DNA of 64,000 bases from Chthoniobacter flavus Ellin428 (GTDB lineage: Bacteria; Verrucomicrobiota; Verrucomicrobiia; Chthoniobacterales; Chthoniobacteraceae): assembly GCF_000173075.1 (NCBI RefSeq), contig NZ_ABVL01000020.1, positions 1 to 64,000 on the forward strand, given 5' to 3'. The translations under genes and the position numbers were made by a program. Below are positions 26,937 through 41,900 of the stretch, in pieces. Every line of letters begins with the position of its first letter. The stretch's first letter is position 1. The notes under the pieces are model-generated. The model made no database searches and had not been told where the DNA came from. It saw only the letters and a list, made by a program, of their open reading frames with translations.

Positions 26937-29900
26937 GCGGTGTCGCTTTGTGAAAATACGCATTTTTGCAGGAAACTATCTTCCATTGGGGTGGCCTGTC
27001 GTGGTTTCCTCTGCACCCATGATGTGGCGTGCTTTTTATTCTGCAGATCGTCGGCGGTCGATTGTTCTCCCGGCCTTACGTAGCAAAGTCTCGAAGCCGA
27101 TTTTTTCCGGATTGACACTTTTTGCTTTCGGCGTGGCTTTCGGCGCTCCGCAGCACGCGCTGCGCGCGGAAGTGAGCAAGCCTTTGGATAAGCAGGTGGA
27201 GATTCAGTCGCCGGATAGCGATGCGGAGCGCGCAGGCCGTGTCACTTTCGGTCTCGAATTCTACGAGCATCAAATCGACGAATCACTCGACACCCTCGTT
27301 CCGCTGGCCACGCCGCAAAATGGAGTTCTCTATTTCAATCCCAAGCTCTCGCTGAGCGATCGGCTCAACCCCAGCGTGTCCATAGGGTTCGGTTATCGGC
27401 ATCTTTTGAAGGCCCGCAGATCATCCTCGGGGGAAACATCTTTACGATCCGACTACACGAACTTCGATCATCACGTGAACCAATTCGGCGTCGGCGCCGA
27501 AGTGATGAGCCGATGGGTGGACTTCCGCGCGAACTATTATCTGCCGGAGCAGAATCGCCGGCGCATCAATACGAACCAGACGACCAGCCTCTCGCAAAAG
27601 GTCACTTCCTCGAGTCAGCCGCTCGGTCCCGTTACGACTTCCGATACGCTCGGCTTCGCCGGGCACAACGTGGTCGAAACGATCAACGGCATGAACGAGA
27701 CGTTGAATACTTTCCACGTCACCAATTCGCAGACCACGCATTTCTGGGAACAGTACGAGGGCGCGATGCGCGGTGTCGATTCCGAGTTGGGTTTCCTCAT
27801 TCCGGGCCTCGATAAGTACGCCGAGACACGAATCTTCGGCGGCTATTACTATTACGAAAATCCTTTCGGGAAAAACCTCTCCGGTTTCAAGGGACGCTTG
27901 GAGGTGCGTGCATTGCCCGCCATCACCCTCGATGCCGCGTATTATCAGAACAAGGAAATCGTCGGCTCGAATTGGTACTATGGCATCCGGGTCAGCACGC
28001 CCTTCGATATTGGCAATATCGCGCACGGCAAAAATCCGTTTGCTGGCTTCACCGAGGGCTTCAAGCCGCAGCACGCCAGCGACGCGGAGCGCTTTGCCGA
28101 TCGCTTGACGGAAAACGTCATCCGCAATCCGCACGTCGCCACGGCGCAATCGAAATTCATCGAGGTCGGGCAGAAGACGGTGGCTATCGATCCACCGGCA
28201 TCCGTCGTCACCGGCACGCCCTTTACCAAAACGATCGTGCTTACGCTGGATGGCACGCCGATCACTGTCACCCACGTCGACAGCGCGGCCGCGGTGGCGG
28301 GCGATGGCACCGTCGAGCATCCCTACATGACGCTCACGCTGGCGGATTCCGATGCCGTCAAGCGGGCCATCGTTCTACTCCACGCCGCCAGCACGTTCAA
28401 CAGCCAGAGCATCACGCTCGCCGCGAATCAGCAACTCCTCGGCGATTCGAAGAACGTCACCAATTCCATCAAGACCGATCAGCTCGGAACGATCAAGCTG
28501 CCGCACATCGGCAATAGCGCCGTCCTGCCGACGATCACCAATCCCGGCGGCACGATCGTCACCGTCGCGACCAATAACACCATCTCCGGCCTGAACCTGA
28601 CCAACGCGGCTCGCGGTGTGGCCGCGCCCTCCGGGACGACGAACCTGCTCGTGCAGAATTCCACGATCAGCAACATGACGATCGCGGGCCTGGGACTCGA
28701 CACAGTACCCTCGACGAAGACGACGATCGCGAACATCACTTTCACCGGCAACAATCAGGACGTCGCGATCAACGGTTCGGATACCACCATCGCCAACGTG
28801 ACGAGCAGCGGTGCGACACATGGCTCGATCGATTTGATCAGCCCCTCCGGTACGACCACGCTGAGCAGTGTGACCGTCACCGGCGCGTCGGATTTCGCCC
28901 TGCGCTCGACGAATGCGGCCGTGGGTTCCACGCATAATTTCGCGAGCTTCACCGCCACGGGCGGAGCGGCGGGTGTGGACATCGAAGGCGGTGCGGGCAC
29001 CTTCAATTTCGATTCCGCCTCGGCGCTCACCAGCACCGGCGGCGCGAGCCTGCTCATCAATGGCGGCTCGTCGAACGTCAACTTCGGCGGCAATATTACC
29101 CAGGCCATGAACGCCCCGGCAGTCGCGGTCCTCGGTGGACATACCGGCACGGTGCAATTCTCGGGCGGCACGGTGGCGGCGAGCGCCGGCCCCGGCTTGC
29201 AGTTCGACAATGCGAACGGCACTTACCAATTCCTCGGTACGACCAACCTCACCGGCGGCGCCGATCTGCAGATCCTCGACAACAGCGCCGGCGCGTTCAC
29301 CTTTGGCACCCACGCCTCGATCGTCAATGGCAGCGGACAGGACATTCTCGTCGATAGCAGTACCGCGAGTCTGACCTATTCGGGGAGCGCCAGCACAAAT
29401 TCCGGTGCGTTGCTCCAGGTCAACAATCACACGACCGGCACCCTGCAATTCGACACCGGCACGCTGAGCGCCACCGCCGGCAGCAGCGGCCTGCAATTCA
29501 ACAACGCCGACGGCACTTACAGGTTCCTCGGCACGACGACGCTGAACGGCTCCACCGCCGGCGTGAGCCTGACGAATGGTTCCGACGGAACCTTTGCTTT
29601 CGATACCGCCACGACGATCACGAATCCCATCGGCAATGCCTTCTTCGTCGATGGCGGCACGTCGAATATCACCTATTCGGGCAACATCACCGCGAATGCG
29701 GGCTTCGCTCTCCTGGTGCAAAACCACAGCACGGGCACGATCAACTTCAACACGGGGAACATCAACCAGACCGCGGGGATCGGCGTGCAATTCCTGAACG
29801 ACACCGGCACCTACAATCTCGCCGATACGCGGGTGAGCAACTCCGTCGGGACGCCGCTTCAGGTAATTAACTCAGCTGCCGGCACGTTCAATTTCGGCAC

Positions 29901-32900
29901 CGTGAAGCTCGTGGATTCGGCCGGTACGGCGGTGCTGCTGAACAATGGCGGCACCGTGAATCTGTTCGCAGGCACCATCGATGGCGCGGGCGGCAATGGC
30001 ATCCTCTCGATCAATACCACGCTCACCGCTACGGGCCTGACCCTCGGCGGTGATCACAGCAGGACGATCTCCGGCATCGGCGTGCAGGAGATCAACAATG
30101 ACGGCATCACGCGCCTCGTGACGATCAGCAATGACAACATCCGTTCCAACGGTCCCGGCATCCTGACCACCGATGGCGGCAATGGCAAACTCACGCTGGT
30201 GCTGGATGGCAATACCATCGAGACGTTGGCGGGCGGGGCCCCGGCGATGAGCATCACCGGCAGTACGCTGAATTCGACCATCGTGAAATCGATGAACGGC
30301 GGCACCGTCGTGGCCAATGGCACAGGCGGTGGCGTCGTCTTCAATCAGGTGACCTTCGATGCCTCCGGCAGCGCTCTCAGCGGCACCCAGGTCAATGCCG
30401 GGACGTGGAATATCGGGCAGGGGACTGGTGCAAACCAGCGCGTGCTCAACGACGGCCTGGATCTGAAGGGAACGACTGGCCTCCTGAATTTCGGCACCCT
30501 GAATATCGACAACAACGCGGGCACCGGCCTGCTCGTCGATACCAAGACGCTCGGCACGACCTTCACCCTCAGCGGCGGTGGCAGCGGCACCATCGATACC
30601 ACGGGCGGCACCGCGGTGAACCTCGATCCGCTGACCACGAATTTCACCCTGGGCAGTGTCACTTCCACGAATAGCCCCGGCGCCGGCGTCATTGTGAATG
30701 GTCTCACTTCGGGCAGCACGTTGACCTTCGGTTCGACCCACGTGGTCAACAGCGCTGGGAGCGGCATCGTTGTGCAGAATTCGAATGGCGCGAACATCAA
30801 CTTCGGTACCACCACCGTCAATAATCCGGGCGACAGCGGAATCGACCTGAGCGGCGCGGGCGGTGCGAATGTGACTTTTGGCACCACGCTCATCGTGAAT
30901 CCGGGCGCCAGTGGCATCAATATGAGCGGCGCCACGGGCACGTTCGTTTTCGGTGACACCACGATCAATGGCACCGCCGCCGGTCAGACGGCGTTCAACC
31001 TGAACGGCGGCAATGCCGACGTCACCGCCCTGAGCTTGAATATCAATGGCGGCGGCATCGGCATCGATCTGCGCAATACGATCAATGGCCGCACCGTCTC
31101 CGTCACCAATGGGGGCACGATCCAAAACGTCGGCGTTGGTGTGCAACTCGGCGGTGGCACGACGGGTGACTTTACCCAGACGGCCGACGCCTTCTTCACC
31201 TTCGACGTCACGGGTGGCCACAACAGCACGATCAGCGGCACCGTAGCCATCGAGGCTCGCGGCCTCGTCAGCACGGCGAGCAACGTGGAAGGCACCTACG
31301 ACTTCCGCAACGTGACGAACATCCTCGGCGCGGAAAATTTCGAGCCCACCATCGGCACGCCGTTCTTCGTGGCAGCCTCGGCGCATGGCACTGGTGATGG
31401 AAGTACGCCGAACAACGCGGCTGCTTACACGGCCATTTCCGGAACGCCGGCGGGCACCTTCATCATCTTGGTGAACGACGGCAACACGATCAATCTCGGT
31501 GCGAGCACTATCACCCTGCAGAACAACGATCACGTCGATACCTTCGGCAATGGCCGCACCTTCTCGGCGGGCTCGGCGCCGCTCAATATCCTCCTGCCGG
31601 GTGTGGCGCAATTTACCGATCCATTCGGCCATGGGGCCGCAACGATCACCGGCACTGGCACCCTCTTCGCTGCGGCGAATGGCGACCTGCTGCAGGACTT
31701 CACCATGACCCTCGGCGGCGGAACCGCGATTTCCGCCTCGGGAATCAATGGTTTGGACGTGACGAACCTCACGATCAACGGTACCGGCAGCGTCTTCAGT
31801 CTGACCAACGATACCGGTAGCATCGATCTGACCGGTAACTCGGTTCACGTCTCGGGCGGTCAGTTGCTCAATGTCAGCGGAGGCAATGCGAATATTACGC
31901 TGGCGGCGACTCTTTCCCTGCCCGGAGGCACCGGCAGCATCACGGAAAGCGGGGGCGGTGGCGTGAGTGTGACCGGGACCACCGGGGGAAGCGTCACGAT
32001 CACCGGAGTCACCGTGACCGGGGCAACCTCCACTCCGCTGGTCTTCGATAACAACAAGGCGACCTTCAATATCACCAATTCGACTTTTGCCGCGAGCTCC
32101 GGGGTCACGCTTCTCAGTGTCGATACGACGGTCGGCGGCAGCACGACGACACTGGCGTTCAACAATACGAACGTGCTCACGCAGAGTTCCGGCACCATCG
32201 CCAACATCGGCGCCGGCGCGCGCAACATCGACCTCAGCGCGCAGAACTTCACCAACAGCGGCACCACCGCGGCGAATGTGATCAACGTCACCGGCCAGAC
32301 CGGTGGTGCGATCAGCTTCGGCAATGTCGGTATCACTGGTTACAACAACGCGGCCGGCACGGCGGTGAACCTGCAGGGCACCGGTGGCACGGTCAGCTTC
32401 GGCGATCTCGATGTCGCCACCGCGGCGGGCGCGGGCGTGAATGTCGGCGCGGTCACTTTCGCCCCGGGCGCTACTCCGACCATCAGCACCGCGGGCGGTC
32501 CGGCTCTGGTCATGAATGGCACGACGATCAGCGGCGGTGCGGCCACCTTCACTAGTGTCACGGCCAGCAACGCCGGCGCGGGCAATGCCGCCATCAGCCT
32601 GACGAATGTCATCGGCTCGACGACCTTCTCGACGGTGAACCTCAGCGGCACGGCGGCCAATGGTCTGAACTTGAATAACGCCGGTACGGTGGCTGTGCTC
32701 GGTGGCACGATCAATGGAACGAGTGGCGACGCGATCAGCAGCACCAACACTGCACTCACCGCCACCGGCCTCACCATTGGTGCCTCCGCTGCTCCCCTCG
32801 GCAATGGCATCACCATCGTCAACAGCGACGGCATCGCACGGTTGGTCACGTTGAGCAACGATACCATCACCGCGCGTGGCGACGCCATTCACACCACCGA

Positions 32901-35900
32901 CGGCGGCCACGCCGGCGAGCTCTCGCTGGTGCTCGATAACAATACCTTGCAAACGCTCAACGGCGGCACGTTGTCCTTGAGCGTTACCGGCTCGGCGTTG
33001 AATTCGACGACGATCAACTCGCTCAACGGCGGCACGGTCATCGGCAATGGCGTGAGTGGGGGATTACTCTTCAATCAGGTGACCTTCAATGCCGTCACCG
33101 GCGGTCCGGCCCAGCAGGTCAATGCCGGCAACTGGAACATCGGCCAGGGAATAGCGGCGAACCAGCGGGTGAACGGCAATGGCCTGGACTTCGAAGGACC
33201 GACCGGCAATCTCGCTTTCGGCACACTCACTATCTTCAACAACGCCGGCACTGGCTTGATCGTGAACACGAAAGCGCTGGGCACGACCTTCAGCCTCAGC
33301 AATACCGGGGGGGCCATCGACACCTCGAACGGCACGGCGATGAACCTCGATCCGCTGACCGCGAACCTGACCTTCAGCGGTGTCAAGTCGGTCAATTCGC
33401 CGACGAGCGGCGTCATCCTCAATACCGTCGGCGGTTCCGTTGCTCTTGGCAATGTCACGGTCACGGGAGCAACGAATGTCGGCCTGTCGGTCACCAATTC
33501 CAACGCGGCCGTCACGACCGGCACGCTGACCGTCACCAATGCCGCCACCGGCCTGCAGTTTGGCGATAACACTGGCGGCAGCTTCACTGCCAGCGGCCTG
33601 ACGAACCTCACCGGCATTACCGGCACGGGCATCAATGCCAATGGCGCGACCGGCACGTATCAGTTTGCGGACCTGGACATCAACTTCATCGGTGCGAGCC
33701 GCGGCCTCGACCTGCGCAATTCCAACGTGCAGTTTAGCACGGCCAACCTCTCGATCACCGGCGATGGCACGGCGGGTAGCATCGGCCTCGACCTTAGCGG
33801 TTCGACGAACCCGAACGGCGTCAACGCCGCCACGCCAAACCTCCTGCTCGCCACCGGCGTGGGCCAGAAAGCGACGATCAGCAATGTGGCCACCGGCGTC
33901 CTGCTCGGCGACGCCGCGAATGGCTCCGCAGGCGCTTACCTGAAGTTCGGCAACCAGACGCCGACCAGCTCCGGCGGCAGCGGCAGCAGCATCTCGGTTA
34001 TCGCCGGCGGCACGACGATCGACACCACGAACCTCATCAGCACCAGCGGCTTCGTCCAGGGCCGTTACGAGTTCACCGGCGTCGCCTTCACCGGCAATGC
34101 CAGCTTCCAGCACTCGCCAAATTTCTTCTTCGTCGCGGCGAACGCCACCGGCAACCACGACGGCAGCACGGTCAACGATCGCGCCGACGCCGCCACGCTC
34201 ATTACGGACCTCAATGGAAACCTGCTGACCAACAAGACCATCGTCCTCATCAACGACGGCAACGTCATCAGCCTCGGCAACAACACGGCCACGCTCGACG
34301 CGCTGACGAACATCGACGGCTTCGGCAACGGCAACAGCGTCACCGCCTTCAGCATCCCGGCCAACGTCATCGTCGATGCCTTCACCGGCACCGTCAGCGA
34401 TCCGACGGGCAATGGCGCGGCCACCATCACGGCCAATGCGGGCAATAACGTGATCACCCTCACGGGCACGCACTCGATCGAGAACATCAACATCACCGGG
34501 GGCAACTTCCTCATTGGCGGCACGACCACCGGCCTCACCGTCCAGGGCGTCCACCTCACCAATGGCGGCGTCGGCGCGATCAGCCTCACCAATTCGAGCG
34601 GCGTCGTAAACATCACGAACAACACGATCAGCCAGGGTGGCGGCAGCCTCCTCACGGTGAATGGCGGCACCGCCGGCATCACCCTCTCCGCCGGCACCGG
34701 CACCATTGCGAATACCAACGGCAGCGGTATCAGCATCAAGAACACAACGGGCGGCAGTGTGACTCTCGATCACCTGAGCGTCACCAGCGCGAACGCGACT
34801 CCGCTGACCTTCGACCACAACCAGGCGACCTTCAACATCACGAACTCGACCTTCTCGGTGGGCAGCCCGAACGTCACACTGCTCAACGTGGACGCCACCG
34901 GCGCGAGCACCACCTCGCTCGTCTTTGACGGGTCCAACACGCTCGCCAATTTTAACGGTGCAATCGCGATCATCGGCGCCGGCGCGCGCAATATCGACCT
35001 CAGCGCGCAGGGCTTCTCCATCGGCGGCTCCACTGCGGCGAATGTGATTAGCGTCACCGGCCAGACCGGCGGCACCATCAGCTTCGGCAATATCAACATC
35101 ACCGGTTACAACAACGCAGCCGGCACGGCGGTGAATCTCCAGGGCACCAATGGCGCGGTGAACTTTACCACTCTCTCCGTGACGACGAGTTCGGGCGCCG
35201 GCGTGAATACCGGGGCCATTACCTTCGGGACGGGCACGGGCGTGAATATCAGCTCGACCGGCGGACCGGCGCTGACCATGAACGGCACCACCGTCACCGG
35301 CTCCGGCTTCGGCACGGTCAGTGCGACGAACACCGGCGCGGGCAACTCGGGCATCAGCATCACCAACGTCGCCAGCGCGTTCACGATCGGCTCGGTCGCG
35401 ATCAGCAATACGGGCGCTGCGGGGATCGTCTTGAGCGGCGATGCGTCCGTCACCATTACCGGCGGCACGATCAATGGCACCACGGGGAACGGCATCACCA
35501 TCACGAACTCAGGCTTCGCCCTGCAGAACCTCAACATCGGCGGCACGGCGACCATCGCCGGCGACGGCATCCACATCACCGAGACGGATGCGACCAATCG
35601 TTCCGGGCTGACGATTACCGGTGTCACCATCGGTGGTATCAGCGCCGCGAACAAAGGCATCTCCTTCGCCAACTCGGGCGCCGGCAACGACGCCCTCGAT
35701 ATCGAGAGCAGCAATATCACCGCACCGGGCAATTCGCTCGATGTCATTAAATCCGGCGCCGGCAACCTGAACATGGCTGCGGTCAGCGACACCCTCGCCT
35801 CCACCGCGGGGGCCGGCATGAACGTGGACGGCAGTGCGGGCGCCGGCGTGCTTGCCGTGACGACTCTGCAAAACATCACGGTCACCCAGGCGCAAGCGGG

Positions 35901-38900
35901 TGGCATGCTCTTCCATGGTGTCACCTTCGATGCCGACACCACGGTCGCCGGTATCCAGACCGTCAGCGGCGGCACCACCGCCATCGGCAATCCGGGCTCG
36001 CCCAGCGCCATCCATGGTGATGGCCTGCGGCTGGATGGGGTGCTGGGCTCGATCGCCTTCACCTCGCTCAATATCGGCAACAACATCGGTACCGGCCTCT
36101 ACATCCGCGATGCCGCGGGCAAGGCCGGCAGCTTCAGCTTCAGCAACGGCGGGGGCGTGATCTTCACGACCAGCGGCTCAGCGATGGACGTCGACCCGGT
36201 CACCTTCAACGCGACCTTCAGCGCCGTCACTTCGACCGGCTCCACGGGCAACGGCATCACCCTGAATACCGTCGCCGGCACGTCGAACCTCGGCACGGTC
36301 ACCATCCAGAATGCGGCCAGCACCGGCTTCAGCCTGGTCGGCTCCAGCGCCAACGTCACGCTCGGCTCGTTGACCGTCACCGGCACGCCGAATGGCCTGA
36401 ATCTCGGCAACAACACCGGCACATTCGAAGTCACGGGCAATACCAGTTTGACCGCTACCACCGCGGGCATCCTGGCGACAAACGCTACTGGTACTTACAA
36501 GTTCGACGGCACGACGACCATCACCGCACCCACCGGTATTTCGGCCAATGGCGCGACCGGTTCGTGGACTTTCACCGGCAACACCACAATCAACTTCACC
36601 GGGGCCAATCGCGGCCTCGACCTGCGCAATACCCAATTCACCGTCTTCCAGACGGGCACCATTGCCATCACCGGCGACGGCACGGTCGGCGGCATCGGCC
36701 TCGACCTGAGCGGCTCGAAGTACACCACCGGCGCACAGCCGGTCACTGCGCCGGCCAATATCACGCTGGCCCACGCCAGCGGAAAGACCGCCTCCATTGG
36801 CAACGTTGGGACCGGCATCCTGTTGGGCAACACCACCGACGGTTCGGCTGGAGCGTATCTGCAATACGGCAACCAGACGCCGCTCACCTCGAGCGGCAGC
36901 GGCAGCAACATCGCGGTCATCAGCGGCGGAGTCACTCTCGACACTACGCACCTCACCAGCACTACCGGCTTCCAGCAGGGCCGTTACGAATTCACCGGTG
37001 TAACCTTCACCGGTAGCGCGAGCTTCCAGGCCTCGCCGAACTTCTTCTTCGTCGCCGCCGGCACCACCGGCACCGGGGACGGCAGCTCGGTCAACAACCG
37101 GGCCAGCGCCGCCACGCTCCTCACCGACCTCGGCACGAATGCCCTGGCCAACAAGACCATCGTCCTCATCAATGATGGCAACGTGATCAGCCTCGGCAAC
37201 AACACCGCCCAGCTCGATGCCGGCACGAATATCAATGGCTTCGGCAACGGCAATACTTTCACGGCGTTCACCGTCCCGGTGAACGTCATCACCGACGCTA
37301 TCAACGGCACGGTCAGCGACCCGACCGGAAACGGCGCGGCTACGCTCACTGCTAATGCGGGCAACAATGTCGTCACGCTCACCGGCACGCATTCCATCCA
37401 GAACGTCAATCTCTCAGGGGGCAATTTCCTCGTCGCCGGCAGTGGTTTCACCGGCTTGACCGTGCAAGGCGTCGGTCTCAGCGGCGCGGGCACCGGAGTG
37501 TTCAGCTTCACGAACCCGACTGGGACGATCAACATCACCAACAACACCATCAACCAGTCCGGCGGCAGCCTGCTCGTGCTCAATGGCGGCTCGGCCAATA
37601 TTACCTTCACCGCCGGCACGGGCAGCATCTCGAATACGGGTGGCAGCGGCATCAATATCAAGAACACCACCGGCGGCATCGTCACGCTCATCGGTCTGAG
37701 TGTCACCGGGGCGACGGCGACCCCGCTGACCTTCGACCACAACCAGGCGGCCTTTGCGATTGTGAACTCCGCGTTCGGTGTCACCGCCGGCACTACCCTG
37801 CTCGACGTCGACAACGGCACCGGTGGCAGTACCAACGCACTCGTCTTCGGCGCGACCGATACCCTGACCCAGACCTCCGGCGAGATCGCGATCATCGGCA
37901 CCGGTGCGCGCGACATCGCCCTCAGCGCGCAGAACTTCACCAACAGCGGCACCACCGCGGCCAACGTGATCAACGTCACCGGCCAGACCGGCGGCACGAT
38001 CGCTTTCGGCACGGTCAATATCACCGGTTACAACAACGCCGCCGGCACCGCCGTCAATTTGCAGGGCACCGCTGGCACCGACTCATTCGTCAATCTGACG
38101 GTTGCCACGACCGCGGGAGCGGGTGTCAACACCGGTGCGATCACCTTTGCCCCGGGTTCCAGCCCGAGCATCAGCACGACCGGCGGCCCGGCCCTGGTCA
38201 TGAACGGCACGACGATCAGCGGCGGTGCGGCCACCTTCAGTAGCGTCAGCGCGAGCAATGCGGGCGCCGCGAATGCCGCCATCAATCTGACGAATGTGAT
38301 TGGCTCGACGACCTTCTCTACGGTGAATCTCAGCGGCACGGAAACCAATGGCATCAAGCTCAGTGGCGATGGCGCGATCTCCGTCCTCGGGGGCACGATC
38401 AACGGCGGGAGCAGCGATGCGATCACCAGCACGAACACGGCGCTCACCGTCACCGGCGTAACGATTGGTGGCACTGCCGCGCCGGCGGGCAATGGCATCA
38501 CCATCGTCAACAACGACGGCACCGCGCGGGTCGTGACCTTGAGCAACGACACCATCACGGCGGTGGGCAACGGCATCGCCACCACCGATGGAGCTCATGC
38601 CAAGGAACTGACCCTGGTGCTCGATGGCGACACCTTGCAGACCACCACTTTGGGCAAGTTCGCCCTCAGCGTGACCGGCTCGGTTCTCAACTCGACGATC
38701 GTCAAGTCGATGAATGGCGGCGCGGTCATCGGCGGGGCTAACACCGGCGGGGTGCTATTCAACCAGGTCACCTTCGACGCCTCCGGCGCGACGCTCTCCG
38801 GCACTCAGGTCAACGCCGGTACCTGGAACATCGGTCAGAGCACGAGTGTCCGCGTCCAAGGCAACGCCCTCGACTTCGAAGGCCCGACTGGCAACCTCAC

Positions 38901-41900
38901 CTTCACCGCGCTCAATATCTTCAATAACAACGGCACCGGTCTGCTGGTGAACACGAAGGCGCTGGGCACGACCTTCACCCTGGGCAGCGCGAGCACCGCG
39001 GTCGATACGACGAGCGGTACGGCAATGAACCTCGATCCGCTGACGGCCAACCTGACCTTCTCCAGCGTCAAATCCACTGGCGCGGTGAATGGCGTGGTGC
39101 TCAACACGGTCGGCGGCACGGTCGCCTTGGGCGCGGTCAATGTCAGCACTGCCAGCGGCATCGGCCTGGAGATGATCAACTCCAGCGCCGCGGTCACTGC
39201 GTCGAGCGTGACCGTCAATGGCGCGGCCACCGGCCTGCAGTTCGGGACCAACACCGGCAGCTTCACGGTCAGCGGGACGACCAGCCTCACGGGTATCACC
39301 GGCACGGGTATCAACGCCAACAGCGCCAACGGCACCTATTCCTTCCAAGGAACTACGACCATCACCTTCAGCGGAGCGGGCCGCGGCATCGACTTGCAGA
39401 ACTCGAAAGTCACGCAATTCAGCACGGGCAATCTGACCCTGACGGGTGATGGCGCTACCGCAGGCAGCATCGGTATTGACCTGAGCGGCTCGCAATATTC
39501 TGGTCCCCAGCCGGTCGGCACTACCTCCCCGAACGTCAGCCTTGCCACCGGTGCGGGTCAGACGGCGGCGATCAGTGGCGTCTCCACCGGCATTGCATTG
39601 GGCAACGCGGCGAATGGCTCCGCGGGTGCTTATCTGCGCTACGGCAACCAGACACCGGGCAATTCCGGCAGCAGCATCGCCGTGAATAGCGGTGGCACGA
39701 CGATCGATACCAGCCACCTCACGAGCGTCAATCCCTCCCAGCAGGGCCGTTACGAATTCACTGGCGTCACCTTCACTGGCAAGTCGACGTTTGAGGCACC
39801 CAATCCCAATTTCATCTTCGTCGGCTCGGTTGCGGCCGGCGCGGCCAACGGCGCCGATCCGAACGATCGCATCAGCCTGACGACGTTCATGACGAACGAC
39901 AACGCCGCATTCCTCGCGGGCAAGACGGTCATCTTTGTCAACGACAACGGCGGCGCCGGTCTCACCCTCACCAGCACTCTTAATCTCGGCGCGGGCACGA
40001 CCATCGAGAGCTTTGGCAATGGGGCTTCGGTCATCGTTCCCGCTGGCGTGCAACCGGTCAACGTCATCGGCGACAACTTCCACCTTAGTGGCGGCACGTT
40101 CTCCGATCCGACGAATGGAGCGGCGACTTTGAAAGCGGCCGCCGGGGTCAACCTCATCACTTTGGACAATGGAGACACGGTGCAGAACATCAATCTGACC
40201 ACTGGCAACAACCAGATCATCGGTACGAACACCGCCGGCTTCACCATGGCGGGGGTGAACCTGACCAACGCGGGTGCTTCGGCGATCAGCCTTACCACGC
40301 CGAGCGGCACGATTACGATGACCGGGGGCAGCATCAGCGGCGCGGCCGGTCCGTCGTTCTTCGTCAGCGGCGGCAATGCGGTGATCAGCTACAACAGCAC
40401 GATTACGAACACCGCCGGCCACTCGGTGCAAGTGCAGGGCATCACCGGCGGTTCGGTCACGCTCTCCGGCGCCATCACCGACACGGGTACGGGCATCCTG
40501 GTGCAGAACAATACGGGTGGCACCATCACCTTCTCGGGCGCCAGCGACTCGATTCATACCGGCGCAAATCAGGCCGTGACGTTGAGCACCAATACCGGAG
40601 CGAAGATCGACTTCACCGGCGGCGGGCTGTCGATCCAGACCACCACAGCAACGGGCTTCGGCGCCAGCGGCGGCGGCACGGTAGGGATGAGCGGCGCGGG
40701 CAATACGATTACCTCGACGACTGGCACCGCGCTGAGCCTCAACGGCGTGACCACCGACACCGGCGGCTTCATCCTGCAAAGCGTCTCGGCCAACGGCGCC
40801 GTCAACGGTATCGCCCTCAACAATCTCACCGGCGCCGCGTTCGACAGCGTATCCGTCTCCGGCGGCACTATCCAGAACACCACCGGGACGGCTGTCTCGC
40901 TGACCAACCTTGGCTCGCTCAACGGCGGTGTAATCCTCAACAATCTCACCCTCAGCGGCGCCAGCGGTATCGTGGGTACGAACTTCGGCACCCTGGCCAC
41001 GGCCAACGATTCGGTCAGCGCGACGGCGGGCGCCGGCCTCAGCCTCACCACGGGAATCATTGTGACGAACAGTTCGTTCAGCACCCTGTCTTCGACTGGC
41101 GGCACCAATGGCGTCCTGCTCAGTGGCGTGAGTGGCAGCCTTACGGCCAGTGCGGGCACGATCACCAACGAAAGCGGCGCCGCTTGGTCTGTGGTGGGCG
41201 GCACGGTCAGTGCAACCTATTCGGGCGGTATCACCCAGGCAAACAATGCCGCGCTCGTCAGCATCACCGGTGGCCATGCCAGCGGCACGATCACCTTCCA
41301 GACGGGCACACTCAGTGCCACCAGTGGCACTGGCTTGGTCTTCGACAACGCCGACGGTGCCTACAACTTCAATGGCACCACCACGCTGAACGGCGGCAAT
41401 GCAGCCATCACCATTCAGAATGGTTCGAGCGGCACGTTCACCTTTAGCGCTGCTACGAGCATCGGTGCGACGACCAGCCCCGCCGCCGTGGCCTTCAACG
41501 AGGTGAACAGTTCGGCGAATGTGACCTACCACGGGTCCATCAATCAGAACAACGGCTTCAGCGCGGTGGCAGTCAGCGGAGAAACGGCCGGAACGACCGC
41601 CTTCACCGGAGCCATCACCGCCTCGACCGGTGCCGCTACCGCGATCAATCTGACGAGCAACACTGGGGCCACGATCAACTTCACCGGCGGCGGGCTTTCG
41701 ATCCAGACCACCACAGCCACGGGCTTCGGCGCCAGTGGCGGCGGCACGGTCGGGGTGACCGGCACGGGCAATACGATCAACGCGACCAGCGGAACTGGTC
41801 TCGACGTCGCGAACACGACCATTGGGGCGAGTGGGCTCACCTTCCGGTCGATCAGTTCCGGGGCCGGTGCCAATGACGGTATCATTCTCGACACCACCGG

